Positions 24,146 to 32,269 of a stretch of 64,000 nt of DNA are shown here, piece by piece. Positions within the stretch are counted from its first letter, which is position 1; each line of letters begins with the position of its first letter. The stretch is from Fumia sp045121595 (GTDB lineage: Bacteria > Bacillota > Clostridia > Oscillospirales > Ruminococcaceae): contig JBGVGI010000012.1 of NCBI GenBank assembly GCA_045121595.1, forward strand, positions 201,641 through 265,640, given 5' to 3'. Both the position numbers and the translations under genes were made by a program. The notes under the pieces were generated by a model. The model was given only the letters and a program-made list of their open reading frames with translations. It did not search any database and had not been told where the DNA came from.

Positions 24146-25483
24146 ATGAATTACTGTTCAAACCCCTCAGATTTGCGTATCACTGATATGCGATTCGTAG
24201 ACATCGACGGTGCACCCAAACGTTGCACAATTTTAAGAATCGACACAAACCAGGGCATTTCAGGTTTCGGTGAAGTGCGTGACGCGTCTTCAAAGACCTA
24301 TGCGCTTATGCTCAAAAGCCGTATTTTAGGCGAAAACCCCTGTAACGTTGATAAAATCTTCCGCAAAATCAAACAGTTCGGCGGTCCTTCCCGTCAGGGC
24401 GGTGGCGTAAGCGGTATCGAAATTGCCCTCTGGGACTTGGCAGGTAAAGCGTACGGCGTCCCCCTTTATCAGCTTTTAGGCGGTAAATTCCGTGACGAAG
24501 TAAGAGTTTACTGTGATACCGACGTTGACGGCAAACACACAGGTCACGATATGGGACTTGCCCTCAAAAAGAGAATGGATATGGGCTTTACCTTCCTTAA
24601 AATGGACCTTGGTATCGGTCTTTTGCTCGACGAACCCGGTACTTTGAATGCTCCTCTTGGCTTTATCGACGATATGAAAAAGTATGCTTCTCACATCCTC
24701 AACGTTCAGGGTGGCTCTGTTACTGCTGATATGGTTCGCCATCAGAAGAGTTATTCTATCGTTACAACAGCTCACCCCCATACGGGTATCCATTTAACTG
24801 AAAAAGGTCTTGATTTCCTTGAAAATTACGTTAAAGAAGTAAGAGAAGTTATCGGATACGAAGTTCCCCTTGCTATCGACCATTTCGGTCATATCTGTGT
24901 TGAGGACTGCATCCGTTTCGCAAGACGTATGGAGCCTTACAACCTTGCATGGATTGAAGATATGGTTCCCTGGATGTACACAGACCAGTACGTTCGTCTT
25001 AAAAACTCCACAACTATCCCCGTTTGTACCGGTGAAGATATCTACCTTAAAGAAGGCTTTGAAACACTTATCAAAGCAGGTGGAGTATCTGTAATTCACC
25101 CCGATATTTTAACTTGTGGTGGTGCTTTAGAGCTTAAGAAAATCGCTGATATCGCTGACGAAAACGGCGTTGCAGTTGCCGTTCATATGGCAGAAAGCCC
25201 CGTTGCTTGTCTTGCGGCAGTACATACTGCGGCTGCTATGCATAACTGTCTTGCACTCGAATTCCATTCCGTAGACGTTCCCTGGTGGGCAGATATGGTA
25301 ACAGGAATCAATAACCCCATCTTCGAAAACGGCTTTATCAAAGTTCCCGAAAAACCCGGTCTTGGCTTTGATGACTTAAACGAAGAAGTTTTGCGTGAGC
25401 ATATTAACCCCAATATTCCCGGTTACTTTGAACCTACCGATGAATGGAATAAAGAATTTTCAAACGACAGAATCTGGAGCTGA
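24146..25483 (+). CDS. Enolase-superfamily sugar-acid dehydratase/epimerase (mandelate racemase group)
   Basis: 445 residues from the ATG with AAGGAG upstream; an earlier in-frame ATG at 24125 overlaps that site. The N-terminal capping domain and the barrel of the mandelate racemase/muconate lactonising group are present, with FLKMDLG on the second-strand base position, metal ligands in AIDHFG, WIEDMVP and CTGEDI, and HPDILTCGG and VHMAESP carrying the likely catalytic His. Family members dehydrate or epimerise aldonic and uronic acids. It is longer than usual (about 400) through an insert near residues 170-235. It heads a six-gene operon. Confidence 0.87.
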   Translation: MNYCSNPSDLRITDMRFVDIDGAPKRCTILRIDTNQGISGFGEVRDASSKTYALMLKSRILGENPCNVDKIFRKIKQFGGPSRQGGGVSGIEIALWDLAGKAYGVPLYQLLGGKFRDEVRVYCDTDVDGKHTGHDMGLALKKRMDMGFTFLKMDLGIGLLLDEPGTLNAPLGFIDDMKKYASHILNVQGGSVTADMVRHQKSYSIVTTAHPHTGIHLTEKGLDFLENYVKEVREVIGYEVPLAIDHFGHICVEDCIRFARRMEPYNLAWIEDMVPWMYTDQYVRLKNSTTIPVCTGEDIYLKEGFETLIKAGGVSVIHPDILTCGGALELKKIADIADENGVAVAVHMAESPVACLAAVHTAAAMHNCLALEFHSVDVPWWADMVTGINNPIFENGFIKVPEKPGLGFDDLNEEVLREHINPNIPGYFEPTDEWNKEFSNDRIWS

Positions 25484-25488
25484 TTAAT

Positions 25489-26403
25489 ATGAATTTTAAT
25501 GACAGAGAAAAAGTAATAGCTTTAACCCCTTTGTGGAAAGGTGAACGTCTCCCCGATGGACGACCCAAAGTCGAAGACAAATATCTTGACGCACTTTACG
25601 GTATGACACTCGAAGAAGTGTGGAAACCTATATACGTATTAGGTTATGAAAATCAGTTTGTGGGTGGCGGACTTGCTCCCCTCACCCCCTTGCATGATGA
25701 CGGCAGAAAATTAGTCGGCCGTGCAGTTACCTGTACTTACTGCCCCACAAGACCTGACTTGCACGAATTGCAGTTTGCACGTGGTGCCGAAGACGGCAGA
25801 AGCGGTAACTACAACCAGTGGGTTATCGACAACCTTTACGAAAGAGACGTTGTAGTCTGCGATATGTACGATAAAATTTACAAAGGAACTTTCCTTGGCG
25901 GAAACCTCACAACTGCCGTCAAAAAACGCACCAAAACAGGCGGTGCTGTTATCTGGGGCGGTGTAAGAGACGTTGAACAGATGAAGACTGTTCCCGATGT
26001 TCAGGTTTACTACCGTGGCATCGACCCCACACCTATCCGTGAATTCGTTATGAAAGACTGGAACGATATCACTTCCTTTGGCGGTGCAGTTTGTCTCCCT
26101 GGCGACGTTGTATTCGGTGCAGGTGGCGGTGTACTCTTTATCCCCTCTCACCTTGTTGCAGACGTTGTTGAAGGTGCTGCAAAAACTCACGTAAAAGACG
26201 ATTTCGGCTTTGAAATGATAGGTCAGGGCAAATTCACAACTGCGCAGATTGACAGAAACACCTGGACAGAAGAAATGCTTGATATGTTAGTTGAATGGAT
26301 TAAGACTGACCCCCGTGGTGAAGAATACCGTGACCTTGACTGGTCCAAAGAATATGACCTTGCAAGGAACGGTGACCCCAACGATACACAGACAGCTCTT
26401 TAA
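25489..26403 (+). CDS. RraA-like aldolase/decarboxylase family protein
   Basis: 304 residues, longer than typical RraA (about 165-230). The core motifs are GRAVTCTYCP, GTFLGGNLTTAVKKR, GGAVIWGGVRDVEQMK (equivalent of the GG-x-RD metal/substrate loop) and PGDVVFGAGGGVLFIP. Members of this fold include HMG/CHA aldolases and proteins in sugar-acid degradation. In this operon it could cleave or isomerise the keto-acid made by the upstream dehydratase. The substrate is unknown. Confidence 0.82.
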   Translation: MNFNDREKVIALTPLWKGERLPDGRPKVEDKYLDALYGMTLEEVWKPIYVLGYENQFVGGGLAPLTPLHDDGRKLVGRAVTCTYCPTRPDLHELQFARGAEDGRSGNYNQWVIDNLYERDVVVCDMYDKIYKGTFLGGNLTTAVKKRTKTGGAVIWGGVRDVEQMKTVPDVQVYYRGIDPTPIREFVMKDWNDITSFGGAVCLPGDVVFGAGGGVLFIPSHLVADVVEGAAKTHVKDDFGFEMIGQGKFTTAQIDRNTWTEEMLDMLVEWIKTDPRGEEYRDLDWSKEYDLARNGDPNDTQTAL

Positions 26404-26414
26404 GGAGTGATAAC

Positions 26415-27140
26415 ATGAAAACTGCATTAGTTACAGGATCGTCCCGTGGTATCGGAAGAGCAATTGCCATCCGCCTTGCAAAAGACGGATTTAAAGTAAT
26501 TGTCCACGCCGCAGGAAACGTTGCAAAAGCAGAAGAAACAAAAAAAATAATTGAAGAAAACGGTGGCGTTGCAGAAATTGTAATGTGCAATCTCTGTGAC
26601 GTTTGCGAAACTAAAAAGCTCATTGAAAAAACGGGTGACGTTGACGTTTTGGTGCTTAATGCATCACTTCAGTACAAAACCCCGTGGAAAGATATTACCG
26701 TTGAGGCTTGTTATGAGCAACTTAACTGCAATTTCATTTCCTCGATGATTTTAATTCAGCAAGTTGTTCCCTATATGACCAAAAATCACTGGGGCAGAGT
26801 TATAACAATTGGCTCTGTTCAGGAAGCAAAACCGCATCCCGATATGCTTGTCTACTCCGCTTCAAAAGCTGCACAGACAAACCTTGTAAAGAGTTTATCT
26901 TTACAGCTTGCAAAAGACGGTATTACGGTCAACAACGTGGCACCAGGTGTAATTTACACCGACAGAAACGTTGATGCCCTTTCTGACCCTGAATATGCTA
27001 AAAAGGTCACCGATTCCATCCCTGTCGGCTTCTACGGAACCCCCGAAGACTGCGAAGGAATCGTGTCACTCCTCTGCTCGGAAGAAGGCAGATATATCAC
27101 AGGTCAGAGTATATACGTTGACGGAGGAAAAAGTCTATGA
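26415..27140 (+). CDS. Short-chain dehydrogenase/reductase
   Basis: 241 residues, classical SDR. The cofactor motif is TGSSRGIG, and catalytic Ser, Tyr and Lys lie in IGSVQEA and VYSASKAA. The C-terminus RYITGQSIYVDGG is typical. Related enzymes oxidise or reduce 3-oxo acids and sugars (FabG, gluconate or deoxygluconate dehydrogenases). It follows the RraA-like gene by 11 bases and overlaps the next gene by 4, supporting a role in the same pathway. Confidence 0.9.
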   Translation: MKTALVTGSSRGIGRAIAIRLAKDGFKVIVHAAGNVAKAEETKKIIEENGGVAEIVMCNLCDVCETKKLIEKTGDVDVLVLNASLQYKTPWKDITVEACYEQLNCNFISSMILIQQVVPYMTKNHWGRVITIGSVQEAKPHPDMLVYSASKAAQTNLVKSLSLQLAKDGITVNNVAPGVIYTDRNVDALSDPEYAKKVTDSIPVGFYGTPEDCEGIVSLLCSEEGRYITGQSIYVDGGKSL

Positions 27141-27829
27141 AAATAAGATGGATAGGTCAGAGTGGTTATATCCTTAATACCGATAAAACCGAAATTATAA
27201 TTGACCCATATCTTTCTGACGTTGTAAACCGCGTTGCGAACCGTCCAAGACTCGTTGACCCACCAATAAATCCTGCTGACATCAAATCCAATGCAGTTAT
27301 CTGCACCCATGACCATCTTGACCATCTTGACCCCGATGCAATCGAAAAGATGTATAGAAATCTTACCTTCATCACCACGAAGGAAGGTAAAGAGAAATTA
27401 AACGGTATGGGCTTTGACAACGTTTTTACTTTACAGGTCGGGAAGTCAGTAATCGTCGGAGATTTTACCATCACCGCCGTTTATGCAAATCATACAGTTG
27501 AAGCTTTCGGACTTATTATAAAAGCAGAGGGAAATACCCTTTATTTCAGTGGTGACACCCTCTTTGACAAACAACTTTATAAAATTCAGAAGTATTCACC
27601 CGATATAACTTTTATCTGCATCAATGGTAAACTCGGTAATATGAACTACGAAGAAGCTGCAGTAACTGCAAAGATTATCGGTGCAAAAATTAACGTTCCC
27701 ACTCATTACGGAATGTTTGCTTCAAACACAGAAGACCCCGAAAACTTCACAAACCTTGTTGATAACGGCTTTATTATGGAATTTAACAAGGAATATACTA
27801 TCAAAGAAACTCATCTTGAATGGGAGTAA
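27137..27829 (+). CDS. Metallo-beta-lactamase fold hydrolase (UlaG-like)
   Basis: 230 residues. It begins MKIRWIGQSGYIL, as in UlaG-type proteins, and has the metal-binding HDHLDHLDPD, a later FSGDTLFD aspartate and VPTHYGMF histidine. UlaG opens the lactone of L-ascorbate 6-phosphate. Placed between an SDR and two xylanase-like enzymes, a lactone or phosphoester hydrolase step in sugar-acid breakdown is a reasonable inference, but the substrate is not shown. Confidence 0.88.
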   Translation: MKIRWIGQSGYILNTDKTEIIIDPYLSDVVNRVANRPRLVDPPINPADIKSNAVICTHDHLDHLDPDAIEKMYRNLTFITTKEGKEKLNGMGFDNVFTLQVGKSVIVGDFTITAVYANHTVEAFGLIIKAEGNTLYFSGDTLFDKQLYKIQKYSPDITFICINGKLGNMNYEEAAVTAKIIGAKINVPTHYGMFASNTEDPENFTNLVDNGFIMEFNKEYTIKETHLEWE

Positions 27830-27832
27830 TTT

Positions 27833-29173
27833 ATGGAAAGACGCAAAGTTTTAGAGCTTTTTGAAGCTCAGAAAGATATGTGGGAAAGTCGCGCCCAGGA
27901 TGGTATTGAAAACTACCGCAAGGGATTTGCAAATATCACTGTAAAAGACAAAGACGGTAACCCCGTAAAGGCTAAAATCAAAGCTTCACAAAAATCCCAC
28001 GAGTTTAGGTTCGGTGCAAATATCTTTATGCTTGACGAGCTCGAAACTGACGAAAAGAATAACCTTTACAAAAAGTATTTTAAAGAAACCTTCAATATGG
28101 CAACTCTCCCCTTTTACTGGAAAGATGTTGAACCGACAAAAGGCAACACAAGATACGAAAAAGACTCCCCAAAGGTTTACCGCAGACCCGCTATCGACCT
28201 TTGTATGGAGTTTTGTGAAGAAAACGGTATCGAGCCCCGTGAACACGCTTTAGCTTATGAGCAGTTTTTCCCAAACTGGCTTTCAGACAAGCCCGTCAAA
28301 GAAGTTAAAGAACTTTTGGAAAAGCGTTACAAAGAAATTGCCGACCGTTACAAGGACAAAATCCATACCATTGAAGTTACAAACGAAATGGACTGGGAAG
28401 ACGGCAAAACCGCCTTTTACGATGACCCCGATTTCCTTTTGTGGTGTTATAAAATGGCTGAAAAGTATTTCCCCGATAATCAGCTTGTAGTAAATGATGC
28501 TACTCACTTAGCGTGGATTGACCGCACAAGATATCAGGATAAATACTACGCTTATATTGAAAACACCCTCTTAAAAGGTGGCAGAATTGATGCTATCGGT
28601 ATGCAGTACCATATGTTTTTCAGACGTGAAAAGGAGTACGATGAAACCCGTAAAACCTATTCACCCAAAGAACTTTATGCGCATATGGATATGTATTCTG
28701 AGTTTAATAAGCCTTTGCAGATTACAGAAATCACAATCCCCGCCTACTCAAACGATAAAGATGATGAAAAAATTCAGGCAGAGCTTCTCGAGATGCTCTA
28801 TACTATCTGGTTTTCTCATCCTGCCGTCGAGCAGATTATCTACTGGAACCTCATCGACGGATATGCTTTTGTAGACGACCCCAATCCCGAAAAAATCAAA
28901 AAATCCCAAGGGGATATGACCTTAGGTGAAAACTATTATTACGGCGGTCTTTTGAGGTTCGATATGTCTAAAAAACCTGCCTTTGAAACTTTGCAAAATC
29001 TCATCAACAAAGTGTGGCACACTGAAACTGAAACCGTTACCGACAACGGCAAAGCTTCTTTTAAAGGTTTTTATGGCAGATATGACTTAGAAATCGAAGT
29101 TAACGGCAAGGTTATTACAAAAGAAATTAACCTTTCAGGAAAAGCCGACAATAATTTTGAAATCACACTGTAA
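27833..29173 (+). CDS. Cytoplasmic GH10-like endo/exo-xylanase, copy 1
   Basis: 446 residues, no signal peptide. The catalytic domain shows the GH10 acid/base Glu in IEVTNEMDW (about residue 185) and the nucleophile Glu in QITEITIPAY (about 300). It also has IDAIGMQYHM and IIYWNLIDGYAF, all GH10 landmarks. An N-terminal part (residues 1-60, ITVKDKDGNPVKAKIKASQK) and a C-terminal beta segment (FKGFYGRYDLEIEVNGK) flank it. Without export it should act on imported oligosaccharides. It is followed 11 bases later by a close paralogue. Confidence 0.88.
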   Translation: MERRKVLELFEAQKDMWESRAQDGIENYRKGFANITVKDKDGNPVKAKIKASQKSHEFRFGANIFMLDELETDEKNNLYKKYFKETFNMATLPFYWKDVEPTKGNTRYEKDSPKVYRRPAIDLCMEFCEENGIEPREHALAYEQFFPNWLSDKPVKEVKELLEKRYKEIADRYKDKIHTIEVTNEMDWEDGKTAFYDDPDFLLWCYKMAEKYFPDNQLVVNDATHLAWIDRTRYQDKYYAYIENTLLKGGRIDAIGMQYHMFFRREKEYDETRKTYSPKELYAHMDMYSEFNKPLQITEITIPAYSNDKDDEKIQAELLEMLYTIWFSHPAVEQIIYWNLIDGYAFVDDPNPEKIKKSQGDMTLGENYYYGGLLRFDMSKKPAFETLQNLINKVWHTETETVTDNGKASFKGFYGRYDLEIEVNGKVITKEINLSGKADNNFEITL

Positions 29174-29184
29174 GGAGTGCTTTT

Positions 29185-30534
29185 ATGGAAAACAGACGTA
29201 AAATTTTTGAACTTTTTGAAGAACAGAAAGACGTTTGGGAAAGTCGCGCCCAGGATGGTATTGAAAACTACCGCAAAGGCTTTGCAAACATCGTTTTGAA
29301 AGATAAAAACGGCAATCCCGTAAACGCTAAAATCAAAGCTTCACAGAAATCCCACGAGTTTAAATTCGGTGCAAATATCTTTATGCTTGATGAATTTGAA
29401 ACCGAAGAAAAGAACGCTCTTTACAAAAAACATTTTAAGGAAACTTTCAATATGGCAACTCTCCCCTTCTATTGGGCAGACGTTGAGCCGACAGAGGGCA
29501 ATACGAGATACGAAAAAGACTCGCCTAAGGTTTACCGCAGACCCGCTATTGACCTTTGTATGGAGTTTTGTGAAGAAAACGGCATTGAACCCCGTGAACA
29601 TGCTTTGGCTTACGAGCAGTTCTTCCCCAAATGGATTATGGGCAGAAGTACTCCCGAGGTAAAGAGACTTTTAGAAAAACGTTATAAGGAAATTTCCGAA
29701 CGTTATGCGGATAAAATCCCCACTATTGAAGTTGTAAACGAAATGGAATGGAAAAAAGGCAAAACTGACTTCTATGACGACCCCGATTACATCACATGGT
29801 GCTTTAAGATGGCGGAAAAATATTTCCCCAATAACGAGCTTGTTATAAACGAAGGCAACAAACTTTCCTTTGACGATCCCGGTTGCCGTGTGACTACAAA
29901 ATACTTCGCCTACGTGGAAAACGCACTTCTCAAAGGTGCAAGAATCGATGCTATCGGTTTCCAGTACCATATGTGCTACCCCAAAGAGGACGAGTATAAC
30001 GTAACAAGATACGCTTATTATAACCCCGAAGAGATGTATAAACGTCTTGACTTGTACGCAACACTCGGCAAACCCTTGCAGGTAACTGAAATCACCTTCC
30101 CCGCCTATGACGATACCCCCGAAAACGAGGAAATTCAGGCAGAGCTTTTGGAAAAACTCTATACTTTGTGGTTTTCTCACCCCAATATGGAGCAGATTAT
30201 CTACTGGAACTTAGTTGACGGCTACGCATTCGTTGAAAACCCTGACCCTGAAAAGATAAGAGCTTCTCAGGGTGATATGACTCTCGGTGAAAATCAGTTC
30301 TGGGGCGGTCTTTTGAGATTTGACTTAAGCCCGAAACCCGCTTTTTACAAGATTCAGGAACTGACCCAGAAAGTATGGCATACAGAAGCTGAGGTTATAA
30401 CCGATAACAGCAAAGCTACATTCAAAGGCTTCTACGGCAAGTACGATGTTGAAATCACTGTTGACGGCAAAACCGTAACACGTGAAATTAATCTTTCTAA
30501 GAAAGCTGATAACAACTTTGAAATTATACTGTAA
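29185..30534 (+). CDS. Cytoplasmic GH10-like endo/exo-xylanase, copy 2
   Basis: 449 residues, closely similar to copy 1 along its whole length, including long identical DNA stretches near the 5' end; this is a tandem duplication. The acid/base (IEVVNEMEW) and nucleophile (QVTEITFPAY) glutamates are kept. Differences cluster in the loops after the acid/base Glu (NEGNKLSFDDPG versus NDATHLAWIDR), which line the substrate cleft in GH10 enzymes, so the copies may differ in specificity. It ends the operon. Confidence 0.88.
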   Translation: MENRRKIFELFEEQKDVWESRAQDGIENYRKGFANIVLKDKNGNPVNAKIKASQKSHEFKFGANIFMLDEFETEEKNALYKKHFKETFNMATLPFYWADVEPTEGNTRYEKDSPKVYRRPAIDLCMEFCEENGIEPREHALAYEQFFPKWIMGRSTPEVKRLLEKRYKEISERYADKIPTIEVVNEMEWKKGKTDFYDDPDYITWCFKMAEKYFPNNELVINEGNKLSFDDPGCRVTTKYFAYVENALLKGARIDAIGFQYHMCYPKEDEYNVTRYAYYNPEEMYKRLDLYATLGKPLQVTEITFPAYDDTPENEEIQAELLEKLYTLWFSHPNMEQIIYWNLVDGYAFVENPDPEKIRASQGDMTLGENQFWGGLLRFDLSPKPAFYKIQELTQKVWHTEAEVITDNSKATFKGFYGKYDVEITVDGKTVTREINLSKKADNNFEIIL

Positions 30535-30553
30535 TCACAAGCTTACACACAAT

Positions 30554-30590
30554 AAAAAAAGTTGCTGTTTAATTAAACAGCAACTTTTTT
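30554..30590. terminator. Bidirectional terminator between GH10 copy 2 and the GH43-like gene
   Basis: A perfect 12-bp palindromic stem GTTGCTGTTTAA / TTAAACAGCAAC flanked by A7 and T6, between convergent genes. Confidence 0.9.
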
Positions 30591-30591
30591 G

Positions 30592-31497
30592 TTATTCTGT
30601 CCAGTCAACTGAAAACTCGGCATCACGGTCACAGGTCAAAATGCCGTTTTCAAATTTAAGCTCTGCAAGCTGTATCGATGAACGGAAATTTTCGCCTCTG
30701 TCAGGATGGGTGAAATAGACGATGTACGCTCTATCCTTTACAACGATAATATCGGCATGAGCACCTCTGTCGCAATCGTCCTCGCGTGTACCCTTTTCCT
30801 TTAAAATATTTTCTTCCTGACGCACGAAATTTGTAAGGTCATCAGAACGGTAAACACCAAGACCTTTCCAGACGTCGGAAATCATCCAGTAATATCCTTT
30901 AAACTCGAAAACGTTGGGGCCTTCCTGCGGAGCATCATAGGTCGTTCTTCCTACGTACTCCCAGTTATAAAGGTCTTTACTGTCTGCGTAACAGGTGGAA
31001 GAATCCTGATTTTCATCCTTGTACCACATTCTCCACTCACCCGTAGGCAGACGGAAAATACAAGGGTCGATAATTCTTGAAGACCCGAAAGAAAGTCCGC
31101 CAATATGCTTCCATTCGGTAAGATTTTCAGAAACGTAATGCTCCAAAGACGCCTTTCCGTCCCAGGTATGATAAGTACCTCTTATATAAGTCACAAACAT
31201 ATGATAAAGTTTTTCATCGGGGTTATATATAACTTCAGGTGCCCAGTAGGTATTATGTCCGAATTCAAAATTTAAATCAAGTGCCCCAAGATAATGCCAG
31301 TCGGCACCGTTTTCGGAAACCGCAACACCAATCGCAGTGCCGTAAGCGAAAGAAACGCCGTGTACAAACTGATTTGCTCTGCGCTGGGTATAGAACATAA
31401 AATATTCGTTTGTCTGCTCGTTTTTAATAATCATAGGGTCTGCTGCGCCATCGTAAATCGGGTCGCGGTAAAGAGGGGCAGGAACTAACTTTTTCAT
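30592..31497 (-). CDS. GH43-like glycosidase
   Basis: 301 residues, no signal peptide. It shows the five-bladed propeller pattern of GH43 and related families: an Asp in YDGAADPMII near residue 20, WAPEVIYN near residue 90, a pKa-tuning Asp region in RIIDPCIFR, and EGPNVFEFKGYYWMISD carrying the probable general-acid Glu. Such enzymes remove xylose or arabinose side units from xylan fragments, in keeping with the GH10 pair. It is transcribed towards them, probably as part of a unit behind the Crp-type gene (12-base gap). Confidence 0.82.
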   Translation of the reverse strand: MKKLVPAPLYRDPIYDGAADPMIIKNEQTNEYFMFYTQRRANQFVHGVSFAYGTAIGVAVSENGADWHYLGALDLNFEFGHNTYWAPEVIYNPDEKLYHMFVTYIRGTYHTWDGKASLEHYVSENLTEWKHIGGLSFGSSRIIDPCIFRLPTGEWRMWYKDENQDSSTCYADSKDLYNWEYVGRTTYDAPQEGPNVFEFKGYYWMISDVWKGLGVYRSDDLTNFVRQEENILKEKGTREDDCDRGAHADIIVVKDRAYIVYFTHPDRGENFRSSIQLAELKFENGILTCDRDAEFSVDWTE

Positions 31498-31509
31498 AAA
31501 TTTTCTCCT

Positions 31510-32184
31510 TTAATTTATAATGCTTTTTAATTTCTTCTTATCAAGGATTTTTACACCTTTTCTTGACACTTCTAAAATTCCTTCGTTTGCAAAGTATTTA
31601 AGACACCTTGAAACCACTTCTCTTGCTGAGCCCATATACTTTGCAATCTGCTCGTGAGTAAGCTCTATTGTATCAGAGTTTATCCTTGCAGACTCGTCAA
31701 TAAGAAAAATTGCAAGACGCTTATCCATACTCATAAACATAATCTGTTGTATTGCCCACATAACGTCTGAAAACCTTGAAACTGCCGTTTCAAGCGCAAA
31801 AATCTTTATCTCAGGATTAGTTTCGCAAAGAGTAGAAAATGCACATCCGCTTATCACGTAGCATTCACTGTTCTCCTCAGCATCGACGAAAACGTCAAAA
31901 GTCACAGTGTCAAGCACACAGGACGCCGACAGCATACACATATCCCCTGCATAAAGTCTGTAAAGGGTTATATCCTTGCCCTCGTCCGACATCATATAAA
32001 CTCTTAAAGTGCCTTTTCTTATAAGGATAACACCTGAACATTCGTCGCCGTTGTGGACTGTAACTCCCTTCGGGTAACTCATAGCGTAAGAGTTTTCGCA
32101 GATAAGGTTTTTATCGCTTTCCCGCATATTATCCCAGAAAGGAAACATCTCTTTATATACAGGTTCAAACATACTCCTTGCCAT
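31510..32184 (-). CDS. Crp/Fnr family transcriptional regulator
   Basis: 224 residues. An N-terminal cyclic-nucleotide-binding-like beta barrel (GVTVHNGDECSGVILIRKGTLRVYMMSDEGKDITLYRLYAGDMC) is followed by a dimer helix and a C-terminal winged HTH (ELTHEQIAKYMGSAREVVSRCLKYFANEGILEV). Cysteines are not arranged as a typical Fnr Fe-S cluster. It is transcribed with the GH43-like gene downstream. Effector unknown. Confidence 0.9.
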   Translation of the reverse strand: MARSMFEPVYKEMFPFWDNMRESDKNLICENSYAMSYPKGVTVHNGDECSGVILIRKGTLRVYMMSDEGKDITLYRLYAGDMCMLSASCVLDTVTFDVFVDAEENSECYVISGCAFSTLCETNPEIKIFALETAVSRFSDVMWAIQQIMFMSMDKRLAIFLIDESARINSDTIELTHEQIAKYMGSAREVVSRCLKYFANEGILEVSRKGVKILDKKKLKSIIN

Positions 32185-32202
32185 AAAATCACCTCTAAAT
32201 AG

Positions 32203-32231
32203 ATTATATAGAAACTATCGGTCGATGTCAA
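32203..32231 (-). promoter_or_regulatory. Sigma-A promoter of the Crp-type gene
   Basis: Minus-strand TTGACA (32226-32231), 17-base spacer, TATAAT (32203-32208): full consensus, 19 bases from the start codon at 32184, giving a very short leader. Confidence 0.85.
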
Positions 32232-32238
32232 GAAAAAA

Positions 32239-32269
32239 GCGAGGACGCCAAACGGCGTCCTCGCTTTTT
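32239..32269 (-). terminator. Terminator of the carbohydrate-binding lipoprotein gene
   Basis: An 11-bp GC-rich stem GCGAGGACGCC / GGCGTCCTCGC with a short loop and T-runs on both strands, next to the stop codon at 32270. Confidence 0.9.
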
